Source: Rhodocytophaga rosea (GTDB taxonomy: Bacteria > Bacteroidota > Bacteroidia > Cytophagales > 172606-1). From it: 64,000 nucleotides of DNA. The stretch lies in assembly GCF_010119975.1 (NCBI RefSeq), contig NZ_CP048222.1, forward strand, positions 4,234,501 to 4,298,500, given 5' to 3'. Both the position numbers and the translations under genes were made by a program. Positions 52,555 to 62,201 of the stretch are shown piece after piece. Numbering within the stretch: position 1 is the first letter of the stretch; each line of letters starts with the position of its first letter. The notes beneath the pieces were generated by a model, which saw nothing but the letters and a program-made list of their open reading frames with translations, was not told the DNA's origin and made no database searches.

Positions 52555-55500
52555 TTAAAATTTGATGAATGAGCGGGTATATTGCTTATTCTGATGAGTA
52601 ATCAACAGTACATATTTACCTTTAGTATACTCCTGTACTGGAAGCTGTATTTCCTGGTTATTAGAAACTTGTACCAGCCATTCATCTACCCGTTGACCCA
52701 GGCTATTGAAAATAGTGAGTTTTACTGGACTGCTACTGGTTATCACCGGAAGCTTAACTATGAGTTTGTCAGATACTGGGTTAGGAAATACTTGTATGAG
52801 TTGATCCGTTGCATTACTGTATTCTTCTCCGGTAAGTACAGATGCATCTGAAATAGCCGGACATCCATTGCTGCTCACCTGAACTGTATAAGCCCCAGGG
52901 GCGGTAACATTATATGATCTTTTGGTAGCTCCTGGAATAACAACACTGTTTTTCAGCCACTGATAGCTTGGTGCAATACTGCTGGTTAAGGTAACAATAG
53001 AAGAATCGGCTGTAGCATTGATAGAAATAGTTGGCTTGGCCGGAGGATTAGATACTGTAACTTCCACCGTACGCACCGGACTGGCACAACCATTGGCGTT
53101 GGAAGCCACTACGCTTAGTACATATTTACCGATATTGGTCCAGTTAACAGTAGCTGTATTTCCACTTCCGGTTACCGTTCCACCCCCGGAAACTATCCAT
53201 TTATAAGTTAATCCGGCTACACCAGTTATCACATAATTTTGTTCACCCAGGCAGGAGGCCACATTTCCAGCTATGGCTTCAGGTTGCTCTGGAAGGTTAG
53301 TCGTATTTACAGCGATCTGAATAGAACTGGAATTGATACAATTGCCGCCATTTACTCCCTCTACAGTATAAGTCGTATTGGCCGTAGGTTTTACTACTAT
53401 CGTTTTTCCTTCTCCAATCACATCGGTGCCTTCCAGCCACCGGTAAGTAGTAGCACCATTGGCCGTTAAGGTAACAGAATCTCCCCAGCAAATGGCTGTT
53501 TTATTAGCTATGAGCTGCACCGCCGGGTTAGCCAGTACAGTAATATACGCCTGACGTGTTATCGTATTGGTGCCTAGTGCATTGCCAGCAGTCAGGGTTA
53601 CCGCATAAGTACCTGGAGTTTGATAGGTTACTACCGGATGTTGTTTGGTTGCATTGATGGGTATTCCTCCTGCAAAAGACCACGACCAGGTGCGGGGATA
53701 ATTCAATGAGGCATCGGTAAACTGAACACTGGAGCCAGCACAAACCGTCTGCCTGTCTACCGTAAAATCTGGGGTAGGTTTTTGTGTAGGTACCGGCACT
53801 TGTACTTTTATATTATCCAGGTACAGGTTATTTCCCCAGCTGGACTTATTCAAAATCATTAAGTATACGCTCGCATTTCCATTCAGAAAACCCAGTGAAA
53901 TGGTTTCTTTTCTCCATTCCGAATCTGAAGGCACAAATTCGCCTTCCGTATCATCAGCCGTTGCCAGCGATTGTCCGCCTTTTGACCAGAAGGTTTTAAA
54001 CGTCTGGCCGCAATCGGTAGAATATAATATTTCCAGACTATCTGAATAGCTGGCATCATACCGGGCATAGGCCACATCGAAACTCAATTCTGCAAACTGA
54101 TTGGTGGCCAGGTTTAGTTTGGTGCTCACTAATCCATCTTGGGTTCCATAGGGGTTATTCTCTTCATCTCCATTATAATTATCGAAGTACACACTTTGAA
54201 CACCATTTCCACCGGCACTGGCTCCATTATATATATTCCACTGCATATCTGCATCCGGATTATATTCCAGCCAGTTAGCTAAGCTGGTTGTGCCTTCGAA
54301 ATTTTCGCTGAATGGAAAGGCTAAACTAGCAGTTGGCAAAACAGTAATATAGGAAGCATACGCTAAAGTATCTTTACCAATGGCATTAGAGGCTATCAGT
54401 CGTACCCCATACGTGCCGCTCGTATTAAAAGTAAGAGATGTGTTTTGTGAAGTAGCTTCTGATAGTTTATTGCCAGCCTTGTCATAAAATGTCCATGCCC
54501 ATCCGGTAACATTCCCCAGAGATTTATCTGTAAATTGTATAGAATTTCCCACACAGGCAGTCGTCCGGTTGACGGAGAACTGGGCAATAGGCCTGGTGCT
54601 CCCGTTTGCAGGAACATAAACCGTAGAAGAAAGCAGTTCTTTTCTCCGGGGGCTGGTTTCCAGTACGGTACGCATCCTGGCTTTCTGGTCATTGGTAAAC
54701 ACATTCACACAGGCATCGTCGGTATAATCCATATAGTTTTGCACCATATCTTTTCCCGGATCGGTACAAGAATCTTCATTACTGGGACAGCCTCTGTGTT
54801 TGTCGGCGGTTTTAGGCGTATCATTGCAGAAATCATCTTTGGTACAACCGCCATTATCATCACCCCAGATGTGGCGCAAACCCAGCCAGTGACCAATTTC
54901 GTGGGTAGCGGTACGTCCGGTAAAACCATTCGATACATTTCCGGTCCGGCCCACTACCCGGTAATCCAGAATGACACCATCGGTAGTAGCGCCTGTGGGA
55001 TAACCTGATATATCTAAACCTGGTAAATTAGAACGGATTGGAAATTGGGCTTCTCCGATAATATCATCAGCGATAGAAAGCGACCATATATTAAAATATG
55101 AATTGGGGTCCCAGATGGTTTTGGGTTTGAGTTCTGTCTGCGTATTGCCCGGATTGGCTTCTCCTCCATATGATTCCCAGGAAGTTCTGCTGCCTTTGTA
55201 ACGGTGTATGCCAGGTTCAGCCAATGTATTTCCCTGTGGGTCACGCAAAGCCAGGGCAAATTCAATTTCTACATCAGCGCCTGCCGGATTGTTGTTAAAC
55301 CCTGGCGTTCCGGCTTTTCTGCGGAAGTCTTCATTTAATACATCAATCTGCGAACGTATCTGGGCAGCACTAAGATTAGCCCCGGTTCCTACCGCTTCGC
55401 CATTATGAATGACGTGCACAATTACCGGAATGGTGTAAACCGTAGCCTGCGTACGGGCAGAAGAGTGTGTTTTCTGTTTCTCCCGGATCAGTTTTTTTAG

Positions 55501-55791
55501 GTTTTCTTCAAAGGCATCTTCCGATGAAATTCGAGTATTTTTACCAGCTACACTGGATTCTATATCAATTACATGACATTCTTTCTGAAGCACTGTTTTT
55601 TCCTGATCTTTTGCCCGACTAGCAGCCGTATGAAATTTATTCGGTATAACGGTGGCTTTATTTTTCTGGGAAGGTAAATCTGTTGTTTGACTGAAAAGTA
55701 CCTGTGTTTGCAGGGCACACATACTCATTAATAATAAAAATTTGGCACTTCCTGGTAATACTGTTCGCATATCAATACTCATTGAATTCAA
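52555..55791 (-). CDS. Secreted M43-family metalloprotease with PKD domains and T9SS sorting signal
   Basis: A 1078-aa secreted protease. A signal peptide (probable start at M1, M4 or M8) and a propeptide of about 100 residues precede a pappalysin-type catalytic domain with the zinc motif HEIGHWLGLRHIW near residue 297 and the Met-turn region NYMDYTDD near 352. Downstream are several PKD/Ig-like modules (TFNTSGTYGVRLIASNAIG, VTYQTPGTYAVTLTAGNA), a jelly-roll-like region near residues 490-650 and a C-terminal T9SS type A domain (VFPNPVSDKLIVKLP...GKYVLLITH). It would be exported through the type IX system and act extracellularly. Confidence 0.93.
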   Translation of the reverse strand: MNSMSIDMRTVLPGSAKFLLLMSMCALQTQVLFSQTTDLPSQKNKATVIPNKFHTAASRAKDQEKTVLQKECHVIDIESSVAGKNTRISSEDAFEENLKKLIREKQKTHSSARTQATVYTIPVIVHVIHNGEAVGTGANLSAAQIRSQIDVLNEDFRRKAGTPGFNNNPAGADVEIEFALALRDPQGNTLAEPGIHRYKGSRTSWESYGGEANPGNTQTELKPKTIWDPNSYFNIWSLSIADDIIGEAQFPIRSNLPGLDISGYPTGATTDGVILDYRVVGRTGNVSNGFTGRTATHEIGHWLGLRHIWGDDNGGCTKDDFCNDTPKTADKHRGCPSNEDSCTDPGKDMVQNYMDYTDDACVNVFTNDQKARMRTVLETSPRRKELLSSTVYVPANGSTRPIAQFSVNRTTACVGNSIQFTDKSLGNVTGWAWTFYDKAGNKLSEATSQNTSLTFNTSGTYGVRLIASNAIGKDTLAYASYITVLPTASLAFPFSENFEGTTSLANWLEYNPDADMQWNIYNGASAGGNGVQSVYFDNYNGDEENNPYGTQDGLVSTKLNLATNQFAELSFDVAYARYDASYSDSLEILYSTDCGQTFKTFWSKGGQSLATADDTEGEFVPSDSEWRKETISLGFLNGNASVYLMILNKSSWGNNLYLDNIKVQVPVPTQKPTPDFTVDRQTVCAGSSVQFTDASLNYPRTWSWSFAGGIPINATKQHPVVTYQTPGTYAVTLTAGNALGTNTITRQAYITVLANPAVQLIANKTAICWGDSVTLTANGATTYRWLEGTDVIGEGKTIVVKPTANTTYTVEGVNGGNCINSSSIQIAVNTTNLPEQPEAIAGNVASCLGEQNYVITGVAGLTYKWIVSGGGTVTGSGNTATVNWTNIGKYVLSVVASNANGCASPVRTVEVTVSNPPAKPTISINATADSSIVTLTSSIAPSYQWLKNSVVIPGATKRSYNVTAPGAYTVQVSSNGCPAISDASVLTGEEYSNATDQLIQVFPNPVSDKLIVKLPVITSSSPVKLTIFNSLGQRVDEWLVQVSNNQEIQLPVQEYTKGKYVLLITHQNKQYTRSFIKF

Positions 55792-56322
55792 AAAAATTAC
55801 TAAAGTTTTATTAGGGATTTAACTCGTTTTATGTTTGGATTTCTAAACCGGTGTTTCTAAGTCCGCTACAAGTTACTGGTTCAGAAGGTAAGACTTAATT
55901 GAATTCAGCCTAAAAAGTCACCGCTTTGTTGTAAGATTTTTAGCAGCCAAGTGCAACACTCAGAATGTCTTGATTTTATATTTTTTTGGTATCTGAAATT
56001 TTTTCTTTGCATTTTGCGACTGGACGTCTAATGCCTGAAGAGAAGTGTGAGGAATCAAGAAGGTAAGAAAGAATTTTCCTTGGTTAAATAATTCATTACA
56101 GGCTGCCTGATGCTGCTTTTAATCTTCTATGTAACTATTACACTCCGTACGAGTATACTATCCCATACACAGATTCTAAGGCCAATTTTTCATAATTTAC
56201 AATTCGGAATGGCAATGCTGCCAGATACTTAAGCCGATAGTTCTTCCACTGGCAAAAGACTGGTATTTGCTACACAGCCTACTAGTAATCTGCTGGCATA
56301 AAAGCTTATTATTTAAAAACTC
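55792..56322. other. Gap between divergent genes, no gene seen
   Basis: About 530 bp between the M43 protease gene (minus) and the mlaE gene (plus). No plausible reading frame of useful length, no strong hairpin and no tRNA-like fold was recognised. It must hold both promoters. Confidence 0.6.
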
Positions 56323-57138
56323 ATGGATTCCAACGAAACTAAAACAGATATGCCCAGGTCCAGGAAATTTGTACTGACCAGAAGACTGGACCGGATGTTT
56401 ATGAACCTGCATGATGTATATAGATTTGTAGCCCGTTTTTTCAGGGAAGTATTCGTGCCACCTTATGAATTTAAAGAGGTAATCAAACAGTGTTATGAAG
56501 TAGGTTATAACTCGCTTCCGCTGGTTTCGCTGACCGGCTTTATCATAGGTATTGTATTCACCAATCAGTCCAGACCTTCGCTGTCGGAATTTGGGGCTAC
56601 TTCCTGGCTGCCTTCTCTAATGGCCATCGCTATCATCCGGGCAATGGCTCCGCTGGTAACAGCCCTGATTGCGGCCGGAAAAGTAGGTTCAAATATTGGT
56701 GCAGAACTAGGGTCCATGAAAGTAACCGAACAGATAGATGCGATGGAAGTTTCGGCAACCAATCCTTTCAAATTTCTGGTGGTAAGCCGGGTACTAGCCA
56801 CTACCTTTATGATTCCTGTGTTAACGATGTACACCATTTTTGTCGGGCTTATCGGATCGTATGTAAATGTACACCAACATGAACTGACCAGCTTTGCTAC
56901 CTATTTTGATCAGGTATTCGGTGCCATCTCCTTCCTGGATATTTTTTCGTCACTAATTAAATCCTTCATTTTTGGATTTACCATCGGAATGGTAGGCTGT
57001 TATAAGGGGTATAATTCTTCCAAGGGAACAGAAGGGGTAGGAAAAGCAGCAAATGCTTCGGTGGTTACAGCCATGTTTCTGATTTTTATCGAAGAATTAC
57101 TTTCCCTTCAGGTTATCAATGCATTCCGTTCTATGTGA
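56323..57138 (+). CDS. mlaE: MlaE/YrbE-family ABC permease
   Basis: A 271-aa permease of the lipid-trafficking MlaE/TGD1 family with about five helices. The signature core is ITGFIIGIVFTNQ-like at residues 70-85, then AIIRAMAPLVTALIAAGKVG, GAELGSMKVTEQIDAMEV and FKFLVVSRVLATTFMIPVLTMY, which corresponds to the conserved EQIDAL/MEV motif. It forms the inner-membrane channel of an MCE transport system that moves phospholipids between inner and outer membrane. It is followed 11 bp later by its ATPase gene. Confidence 0.92.
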   Translation: MDSNETKTDMPRSRKFVLTRRLDRMFMNLHDVYRFVARFFREVFVPPYEFKEVIKQCYEVGYNSLPLVSLTGFIIGIVFTNQSRPSLSEFGATSWLPSLMAIAIIRAMAPLVTALIAAGKVGSNIGAELGSMKVTEQIDAMEVSATNPFKFLVVSRVLATTFMIPVLTMYTIFVGLIGSYVNVHQHELTSFATYFDQVFGAISFLDIFSSLIKSFIFGFTIGMVGCYKGYNSSKGTEGVGKAANASVVTAMFLIFIEELLSLQVINAFRSM

Positions 57139-57149
57139 GCTAGCGGTTT

Positions 57150-57923
57150 ATGAAAAAGATACATTCAAAAATTGATAAAAACAACAAAGTGATATCTATC
57201 AGAGGGCTGAAAAAAGCCTTTGATGATTTCGAAGTGTTAAAAGGTGTTGACCTGGATTTATTTCAGGGCGAAAACCTGGTGGTACTGGGCCGTTCAGGTA
57301 CTGGTAAATCAGTATTAATTAAAATCATTGCTGGCCTGCTGAAAGCCGATGAGGGATACATCAATGTGCTGGGAAGTGATATCATGAAGATCATGCCCAA
57401 GGAGTTAGACGAACTGCGGCTGAAACTCGGTTTTTCTTTTCAGAACAGTGCTTTATATGATAGCATGACGGTACGGGAGAATCTGGAATTTCCACTCATC
57501 CGGCATGTGAAGAATATAACCCGCAAAGAAATCGATAGCCGGATAGAAGAAACGCTGGATGCCATTGGCTTGTCGCAAACCATTAACCAGATGCCTTCTG
57601 AGCTTTCCGGCGGACAACGCAAACGGATAGGAATAGGCCGTACCTTGATCCTAAATCCTGAAATTATGTTGTATGACGAACCCACAGCCGGGTTAGATCC
57701 CATTACCAGTATGGATATCAACAACCTGATTAATGAGGTACAGGAACGTTACAATACTTCTTCTATCATTATTACCCACGATTTAACCTGCGCTAAAAGC
57801 GTTGGCGACCGCCTGGTGATGCTGCTGGATGGACAGTTTCAGTACCAGGGTACTTTCGAGGAAGTATTTGAAAAGAATGATGAGCGGGTGAAATTATTTT
57901 ATAATTACAATTTTATAGAATAA
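57150..57923 (+). CDS. mlaF: MlaF-like ABC transporter ATP-binding protein
   Basis: A 257-aa ATPase with Walker A GRSGTGKSV near residue 48 (the variant S-G-T-G-K-S-V is typical of MlaF), Q-loop LGFSFQNSALYDSMTVREN, signature LSGGQRKRIGIGRTL, Walker B IMLYDEPTAGLDP and His in ITHDL. It drives lipid transport with the MlaE-like permease. The MCE-domain gene lies 219 bp downstream rather than directly adjacent; the spacer appears non-coding. Confidence 0.92.
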   Translation: MKKIHSKIDKNNKVISIRGLKKAFDDFEVLKGVDLDLFQGENLVVLGRSGTGKSVLIKIIAGLLKADEGYINVLGSDIMKIMPKELDELRLKLGFSFQNSALYDSMTVRENLEFPLIRHVKNITRKEIDSRIEETLDAIGLSQTINQMPSELSGGQRKRIGIGRTLILNPEIMLYDEPTAGLDPITSMDINNLINEVQERYNTSSIIITHDLTCAKSVGDRLVMLLDGQFQYQGTFEEVFEKNDERVKLFYNYNFIE

Positions 57924-58142
57924 ATGCAACTAAGCCTAATGCTTTGCGTGCTAAAGCTGATGGGAAGCTGGTAAACAGAGAAACAGTAGTTCGACGAAAT
58001 CAATGTAAAATTACTATTAAACAAAATTGTAAATAAAGAAGCATATACTGATCATTCATAAACAATAATATTCTAATTTATACATATTTTAATTTTTTAA
58101 TTCAAACGACATCAACGTCACCTCACGATAAAAATAGTTCAG

Positions 58143-59150
58143 ATGAAAGCTGCAGACAATAAACGTTCCGTAATAGTGGGCATATTTGTGTTCCTCGGTA
58201 TAGCCATTTTTGTGGCTGGTGTGTTTACCCTGGCTGGTAAACAGCAGAAATTCAAGAGTAGTGTTACTGTCAAAGCTGTATTTGACGATGTAGCCGGTCT
58301 GGGAGTAGGAAATAATGTGTGGTTTTCGGGAGTAAAAATTGGTACTGTGAAACGTATTGATTTTTATGGAGAATCTCAGGTGGAAATTGCCATGAACATC
58401 CATGAAGATATCAAAAAATATATTCATAAAGATGCCAAAGCCAGAATCAGTTCCGAAAGCCTGATCGGAAATAAGATTATTGTCATTGATGGCGGTAGTC
58501 CCACAGTGCCTGAAGTGCAGGATGGTGACCATTTACAGACTATAGCTGCCCTGGATACCGACGACCTGATGGCTACTTTGCAGGAAAACAACAAAAACCT
58601 GGTAGCCATTACCAGCGATTTTAAAAGCCTTAGTTCTGGAATTGCTAAGGGAGAAGGTACTATAGGTGCTTTGCTTACCGATTCTACCCTGGAAGATGAC
58701 CTGCGTACCATGATTGCCAGCCTTCAGAAAGTATCTGATAACACCGCCAGAGCTTCTGGTGCTTTGGCTAAGTTTTCTGCTAAGTTGAATACCGAAGGTG
58801 GCCTGGCCAACGAATTATTAACCGATACCATTGTATTTAATTCTCTGAAAACTTCTGTTTCCAAACTCGAAAAAACCACTGCCGCCGCTGCGGAAATGAC
58901 CGATAATTTTAACCAGGTGAGCGGAAAACTGAATGATAAGAATAATGCCATTGGCGCTTTAATGAATGACCAGGAGCTTGCGGCCAAGCTAAAAAATACG
59001 ATGGCCAATGTAGAAACCAGCACCCAGAAGCTTGACCAAAACATGGAAGCACTTCAGCATAATTTCCTGCTCAGGGGATATTTCCGCAAAAAAGCCAAAC
59101 GGGAAGCCAAAGCGCAGGCAGATGCCAATGTTATGGAGCAGAAAAAATAG
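58143..59150 (+). CDS. mlaD: MlaD/MCE-domain lipid-transport protein
   Basis: A 335-aa membrane-anchored protein with one N-terminal helix (residues 11-32), an MCE domain (FKSSVTVKAVFDDVAGLGVGNNVWFSGVKIGTVKRI...RISSESLIGNKIIVI) and a long alpha-helical tail from about residue 145 to 310, predicted to be coiled coil and probably spanning part of the periplasm. The tail contains repeated IGALL(T/N)D motifs (residues 170 and 273). It ends in a basic, Ala-rich segment (YFRKKAKREAKAQADANV). It binds lipid between the inner-membrane MlaEF complex and the outer membrane. Confidence 0.9.
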   Translation: MKAADNKRSVIVGIFVFLGIAIFVAGVFTLAGKQQKFKSSVTVKAVFDDVAGLGVGNNVWFSGVKIGTVKRIDFYGESQVEIAMNIHEDIKKYIHKDAKARISSESLIGNKIIVIDGGSPTVPEVQDGDHLQTIAALDTDDLMATLQENNKNLVAITSDFKSLSSGIAKGEGTIGALLTDSTLEDDLRTMIASLQKVSDNTARASGALAKFSAKLNTEGGLANELLTDTIVFNSLKTSVSKLEKTTAAAAEMTDNFNQVSGKLNDKNNAIGALMNDQELAAKLKNTMANVETSTQKLDQNMEALQHNFLLRGYFRKKAKREAKAQADANVMEQKK

Positions 59151-59184
59151 ATATAAAAGTATTTCCGTAGAGTAAATATAAAAT

Positions 59185-59219
59185 AAGGGATAATGAAGAG
59201 CTTGTCTTCATTATCCCTT
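59185..59219. terminator. Bidirectional terminator
   Basis: A perfect 15-bp stem AAGGGATAATGAAGA / TCTTCATTATCCCTT with a 5-nt loop lies between the convergent mlaD and SDR genes. Confidence 0.8.
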
Positions 59220-59256
59220 GTTCATTTATTGCATATTAGAATTCTAATGGAAGAAA

Positions 59257-60063
59257 TTATTTAAAAGGGGAATCTTTTTCTTTAGCCATCTGATTGTATA
59301 CGATCGTATCCATGATGCCTGGAATCCATTTGTTCAGAAAAACCGCCAGTTTTCCCTGGGTTGTAAGTACCATATCCCGTTTCCGTTGCTGGGTAGCTTT
59401 TAGTATATGTCTGGCTACTTCTTCAGCACTCATCATCTTTGCCTCTTCTCTCGGCGATTCTCCCTGCGGCCTGCCATCTGCCAGCAAAGCAGCATTACGG
59501 ATATTAGACGTAGTAAATCCAGGGCAAGCCACCAGAACATGTACGCCTTTTTTCATTACTTCCGTCCGAAGAGATTCCATAAAGCCCTGCATGGCATATT
59601 TTGAAGCACTATAAGCCGTTCTGGCAGGGGTGCCCCGGTAACCATTTATAGAAGAAATACCAATAATTGAACCTTTGCTTTGCAGAATATGCGGCAGGCA
59701 ATATTTGGTGGCATACACTGTACCATAAAAATTAATATCCATTACCTTCTTGAAAACTGCCAGATCCAGGTCGTTGAATAAAGCCCGCATGCTGATACCA
59801 GCATTATTAATCAACACATCAATCTTCCCGAATTTCTTCAGCGTTTCTTCTATCATCCGGATACAATCCTGTTCTATGCTCACATCAGCCACTATAGGTA
59901 GAACCTCAATTCCCTGGCTGGAAAGTTTCTGAGCAACTTCCTGTAAAGTTTGCTCATTACGTCCGGTAATTGCAATTTTTCCACCTGCGGCACCAAACAC
60001 TTCTGCACAAGCCTTGCCAATTCCTGAAGAGCCGCCGGTGATGATAATTACTTTATTTTTCAT
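59257..60063 (-). CDS. SDR family oxidoreductase
   Basis: A 268-aa classical short-chain dehydrogenase with IIITGGSSGIGKACAEVFG for NAD(P), NNAGISMRALF, the catalytic Ser in IGISSINGYRG and YSASKYAMQGFMESL with Tyr and Lys. The C-terminal third contains a short hydrophobic region (GKLAVFLNKWIPGIMDTIVY) like the DltE/SDR group acting on lipids or acyl substrates. Substrate unknown. It lies convergent to mlaD and divergent from the acyltransferase gene. Confidence 0.87.
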   Translation of the reverse strand: MKNKVIIITGGSSGIGKACAEVFGAAGGKIAITGRNEQTLQEVAQKLSSQGIEVLPIVADVSIEQDCIRMIEETLKKFGKIDVLINNAGISMRALFNDLDLAVFKKVMDINFYGTVYATKYCLPHILQSKGSIIGISSINGYRGTPARTAYSASKYAMQGFMESLRTEVMKKGVHVLVACPGFTTSNIRNAALLADGRPQGESPREEAKMMSAEEVARHILKATQQRKRDMVLTTQGKLAVFLNKWIPGIMDTIVYNQMAKEKDSPFK

Positions 60064-60218
60064 AGCCTATTTTCGTCTATACCTGCAAATGTGCCCATAA
60101 AATCACTAAATCCAAGCTTTGGATGACTTCATAAAAATACCTCTTGCATACATAATTGTGCTTTTTGCATATCTCATTCAGGGGCATCCTGCAATACTTT
60201 TGTGTAAACAAAATAATT

Positions 60219-61361
60219 ATGCAACCACGTTTTTCAACTTATATGCCAGTGCTTACCTCTTTACGGGGTATAGCCGCTATCTGGGTAGTTATTTATCATT
60301 TTGAAGCTATTTTACGCATATCCGGCCTGCAACCTATTACTGATGCAAACGATTCTATGCTGTTATTAAAAGGCTACGTCTGGGTAGATTTCTTTTTTCT
60401 GCTGAGTGGCTTTATTATGACCCATGTATATGGCGAACAATTCAGAAATGGAGCCAGCCGACTTCAGATTTGGAATTATCTTTCTGCTCGGCTGGCCAGG
60501 CTGTATCCGCTTCATGTATTTTCCATGCTGGTACACTTACCGCTGATAGTGATTCTCTATATGTATCTGGAGGAGATGGTGCCTGTTGTAATACCTTTTT
60601 ATCCCTGGCAGGGTATTCCGGTACATCTATTCATGTTTCAATCTTTTACCTGGAATTATGGCTTTACCTGGAATATACCAGCCTGGTCGATTGGTGCCGA
60701 ATGGTGGACGTATATGTTAGCCATTGGATTATTCTTTCTGCTACACCGGAAAAAACGGATGAATGCACTACTGTTATCTATTATTTCCATCATGGCATTA
60801 ATTCTACTGGTAGAAACCCATCCCAAACAAAGCCTGGATATTACCTGGGGTCCGGGCATTTTCCGCTGTATGACTGAGTTTACGCTGGGCATTGTATTAT
60901 ACCAGATCTACCTCAACAAGGCTGTTCAACAATTTATCCGTAAAGACATCAGCTTTTATACGGCTGCTATGGCTGTACTGCTGCTGATGCATGTTCACCT
61001 GCATGATGTGCTGTTGATACCATTTTTTGGCTGGATAATTATAAGTGGAGCTGCCAATGAGGGAAGGGTGAGCTGGTTTATGAGCAAAGCGTTTATGCAG
61101 GCAGTGGGAAATATCTCTTATTCAGTGTATATGATGCAGGGCCTATGGATGAATGTATTCTTTATATGGATGAAGTACCAGATGATGACGTATGCGATTA
61201 CTGATTTAGCCCTCGAAGTAAAAATAATTATGATGGCAGCTATGGTTGGGGCTACAATTCTGTCGGCTTATATTACTTATACATGGGTAGAAGTTAAAGG
61301 CAGAAAATGGATGTACAGCCGTTTAGTGAAAATGTTTCCATCTCAGAAAGCAATGGCTTAA
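60219..61361 (+). CDS. Acyltransferase family 3 (OafA/YrhL-like)
   Basis: A 380-aa integral membrane acyltransferase with about ten helices, started at ATG 60219 because the longer TTG-led frame lacks family sequence. The N-terminal helix has LTSLRGIAAIWVVIYHFE, with the R and H typical of acyltransferase_3 proteins, then VDFFFLLSGFIMTHVYG, RLARLYPLHVFSML and YFLWNYGF-like aromatic stretches. Such proteins O-acetylate or O-acylate surface polysaccharides, lipids or exopolysaccharide. The target cannot be inferred from the neighbours. Confidence 0.88.
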   Translation: MQPRFSTYMPVLTSLRGIAAIWVVIYHFEAILRISGLQPITDANDSMLLLKGYVWVDFFFLLSGFIMTHVYGEQFRNGASRLQIWNYLSARLARLYPLHVFSMLVHLPLIVILYMYLEEMVPVVIPFYPWQGIPVHLFMFQSFTWNYGFTWNIPAWSIGAEWWTYMLAIGLFFLLHRKKRMNALLLSIISIMALILLVETHPKQSLDITWGPGIFRCMTEFTLGIVLYQIYLNKAVQQFIRKDISFYTAAMAVLLLMHVHLHDVLLIPFFGWIIISGAANEGRVSWFMSKAFMQAVGNISYSVYMMQGLWMNVFFIWMKYQMMTYAITDLALEVKIIMMAAMVGATILSAYITYTWVEVKGRKWMYSRLVKMFPSQKAMA

Positions 61362-61476
61362 GAAATTTGCATCTATAAATAATATACATTAATCTATAGT
61401 ATATTGATTGTGGCAGTCAGGCTAACTTTCTTCATCTGTTGTTCGTTGGAATAACATTTATAGAGAATGAGTACGC

Positions 61477-62064
61477 ATGCCGCCAAGAATTAAAACAATC
61501 CTTTGTTTTGGAAATAGCCTTACTGCCGGATATGGTTTGTCTTCGTCACAAGCCTATCCGGCATTGTTGCAACAGAAAATTAATGCCGGCAATTTACCTT
61601 ATCAGGTGATCAATGCTGGTGTAAATGGCGAAACCTCAGCCAAAGGAGTTCAGCGGATAGAACAATATCTGCATCAGCCTATAGATGTATTTCTGCTTGA
61701 ACTGGGTATTAACGACTTGCCCAGAGGAATTTTTCCGCCTCAGACTTCGGCTAATTTGCAGCAGATCATTGATAAAGTACGCAGTACACATCCCAGGTGC
61801 CGGATGGTACTGGCCGGTATGGAAATTCCCAGAAGCATTATTCCCAGGGAGCTATCTGGTTTTATTGCCGAACCCATGATTGCCGCTTTTCATAATGTAT
61901 TTGTAGAAATAGCCAGCCGCAATGGAATGGCTTATATTCCGTTTCTGTTAAAAGGGGTTGCCGGAAATCCACAACTCAACCTCTATGACCGCATCCATCC
62001 CAATGCTGCCGGGCAAAAAATTCTGGCCGAAAATGTATGGGATGTGTTGAGTGCCGTTTTATAA
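61477..62064 (+). CDS. GDSL-family lipase/esterase (TesA-like)
   Basis: A 195-aa hydrolase of the SGNH superfamily. The blocks are visible: block I CFGNSLTAGYGL (GNSLT in place of GDSLT, with the catalytic Ser), block II with Gly in GVNGETSAKGVQR, block III LELGINDLPRG with Asn, and block V DRIHPNAAGQKILAENVW with the Asp and His. There is no signal peptide, unlike many TesA homologues. The block I Asp-to-Asn change is seen in part of the family. It probably hydrolyses short acyl or aryl esters or acyl-CoA. Confidence 0.88.
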   Translation: MPPRIKTILCFGNSLTAGYGLSSSQAYPALLQQKINAGNLPYQVINAGVNGETSAKGVQRIEQYLHQPIDVFLLELGINDLPRGIFPPQTSANLQQIIDKVRSTHPRCRMVLAGMEIPRSIIPRELSGFIAEPMIAAFHNVFVEIASRNGMAYIPFLLKGVAGNPQLNLYDRIHPNAAGQKILAENVWDVLSAVL

Positions 62065-62201
62065 ATCGATAGAAATTACAGGAAATGAACAATCTGAACT
62101 GATTTTTACTAATAAAAGTTAGGCGTAAGTAATTAATAAGCTATTTACATTCCTTGTAAATGTTTGCATATTTGTAGGATAACCTGAAAAAATAAAACCA
62201 C